This document shows, piece after piece, positions 30,550 to 30,988 of a stretch of DNA of 30,988 bases. The position numbers and the translations under genes are program-made. Source of the DNA: a virus. The DNA lies in IMG/VR virus record IMGVR_UViG_3300043420_001327, positions 1-30,988 of that record. One strand, given 5' to 3'. The notes below the pieces were generated by a model. That model searched no databases. It saw only the letters and a list, made by a program, of their open reading frames with translations, and was not told where the DNA came from. Each line of letters opens with the position of its first letter. Positions within the stretch are counted from its first letter, which is position 1.

Positions 30550-30735
30550 ATGGTTGAGTTACTTGCTACAACTGTAATCAGTTGTTCTGATGCTTTTAGA
30601 ATTGTCAATCGTATTGGAAATGTGATTGGTCTTTCTTATCAACAAAAGATAGAAGTAATTCAAGTTATCAGTCAACACGTTCCTTCTTGTCCTCTGAAAA
30701 TTATTCCAGATGAAAGACCAAAATCCAGTACCTGA
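30550..30735 (+). CDS. Small hypothetical phage protein (61 aa)
   Basis: I start at ATG 30550 because GGAGAG lies 4 nt before it; the TTG at 30538 would place that site inside the gene. The protein, MVELLATTVISCSDAFRIVN then LSYQQKIEVIQVISQHVPSC, is small and helical, and looks like a short phage protein family of unknown function. It overlaps the next gene by 26 nt in another frame. Confidence 0.6.
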   Translation: MVELLATTVISCSDAFRIVNRIGNVIGLSYQQKIEVIQVISQHVPSCPLKIIPDERPKSST

Positions 30736-30904
30736 CAATGAATCCAAAGATGTAAAATGGAATCGTGGACTTGACTTGTTTATTGAATCCGTGCATAAAC
30801 CTGATAGTGAACTACGCCAATGTGCTCATAATCAGAAATGTTATAATGAACTCCTAGAAGTTCGTGCTACAGTGCTTGAGTATCTTAAAACATTAAGACG
30901 ATGA
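30710..30904 (+). CDS. Small hypothetical phage protein (64 aa)
   Basis: This 64-residue charged protein contains WNRGLDLFIESVHKPDSELR and CYNELLEVRATVLEYLKTL, predicted mostly helical. It starts inside the previous gene and its TGA overlaps the next ATG (ATGA), so the three small genes form one translationally coupled run. Family unknown to me; similar small proteins occur in T4-like marine phages. Confidence 0.65.
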   Translation: MKDQNPVPDNESKDVKWNRGLDLFIESVHKPDSELRQCAHNQKCYNELLEVRATVLEYLKTLRR

Positions 30905-30988
30905 CAGCACAATACATCTATCTGGTTATATTCTTCTGTCTTGGTTATTTGATTGTAACCGACCAAAGTATTGCCAAAGCAGTTGTAT
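30901..30988 (+). CDS. Small membrane protein (3' partial)
   Basis: This frame starts at ATG 30901, overlapping the upstream stop by 4 nt, and is still open at the window end. The 29 visible residues, MTAQYIYLVIFFCLGYLIVT and DQSIAKAVV, contain one hydrophobic membrane segment at about residues 4-19. Small single-span proteins are common at this kind of phage locus. Confidence 0.55.
   Translation, partial: MTAQYIYLVIFFCLGYLIVTDQSIAKAVV

Overview
The window reads as the distal tail and adhesin region of a marine T4-like myovirus, of the cyanophage or pelagiphage type. The sequence is AT-rich and densely coding with almost no gaps. It carries many fibre paralogues built from short SG(I/V)VTA-type shaft repeats, a chaperone-of-endosialidase (S74) fibre end, glycine-rich adhesins, tail-assembly-chaperone-like proteins and DUF7483-type repeats. 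Typical phage accessory enzymes (2OG-Fe(II) oxygenases, NodU-type carbamoyltransferases, a sulfotransferase) and a block of small phage genes behind an SprT-like metallopeptidase complete the picture. The host cannot be read from the sequence. No IS element, CRISPR array, rRNA or tRNA was seen.

Layout. (1) 1-4695: the 3' end of a large S74 fibre, a small fibre-like gene, a 763-residue protein with about 80 cysteines, a tail-assembly-chaperone-like gene and a short paralogue of the cysteine-rich protein. (2) 4763-10363: enzyme island 1, with a GT9-like glycosyltransferase, a carbamoyltransferase and four ADP-heptose pathway enzymes (GmhB, HldC/HldE-C, HldA/HldE-N, HldD), plus a cupin. (3) 10367-10543: a scar that joins a promoter and gene start to the tail of a chaperone-like gene. 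(4) 10575-14346: adhesin module A. (5) 14396-20187: enzyme island 2, with two 2OG oxygenases, a second carbamoyltransferase, a second GT9-like protein, DUF6165, a sulfotransferase and a third 2OG oxygenase. (6) 20213-29620: adhesin modules B, C and further fibre cassettes, including a 666-residue repeat protein of mosaic base composition. (7) 29621-30988: a structured spacer, an SprT-like peptidase and four small phage genes.

Regulation. Seven fibre cassettes begin 20-32 nt after a TAAATA box of the T4 late-promoter type, and in six of the seven that box contains the stop codon of the gene before it. The enzyme islands instead begin with sigma70-like elements: TTGACG-N17-TATAAT, and an extended -10 TGATATAAT. 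The scar carries TTGACA-N17-TATAAT on the + strand, overlapped by a divergent hldD promoter. This suggests early expression of the sugar enzymes and late expression of the adhesins.

Working hypothesis: the two islands form a phage-encoded surface-sugar system. It would make ADP-heptose from sedoheptulose-7-phosphate-derived precursors (GmhA was not seen), transfer it with GT9-like enzymes, and decorate it by carbamoylation and perhaps sulfation or hydroxylation. It lies among rapidly changing Cys/Gly-rich adhesins. The target could be the host envelope or the Ser/Thr-rich fibres; the sequence does not decide.
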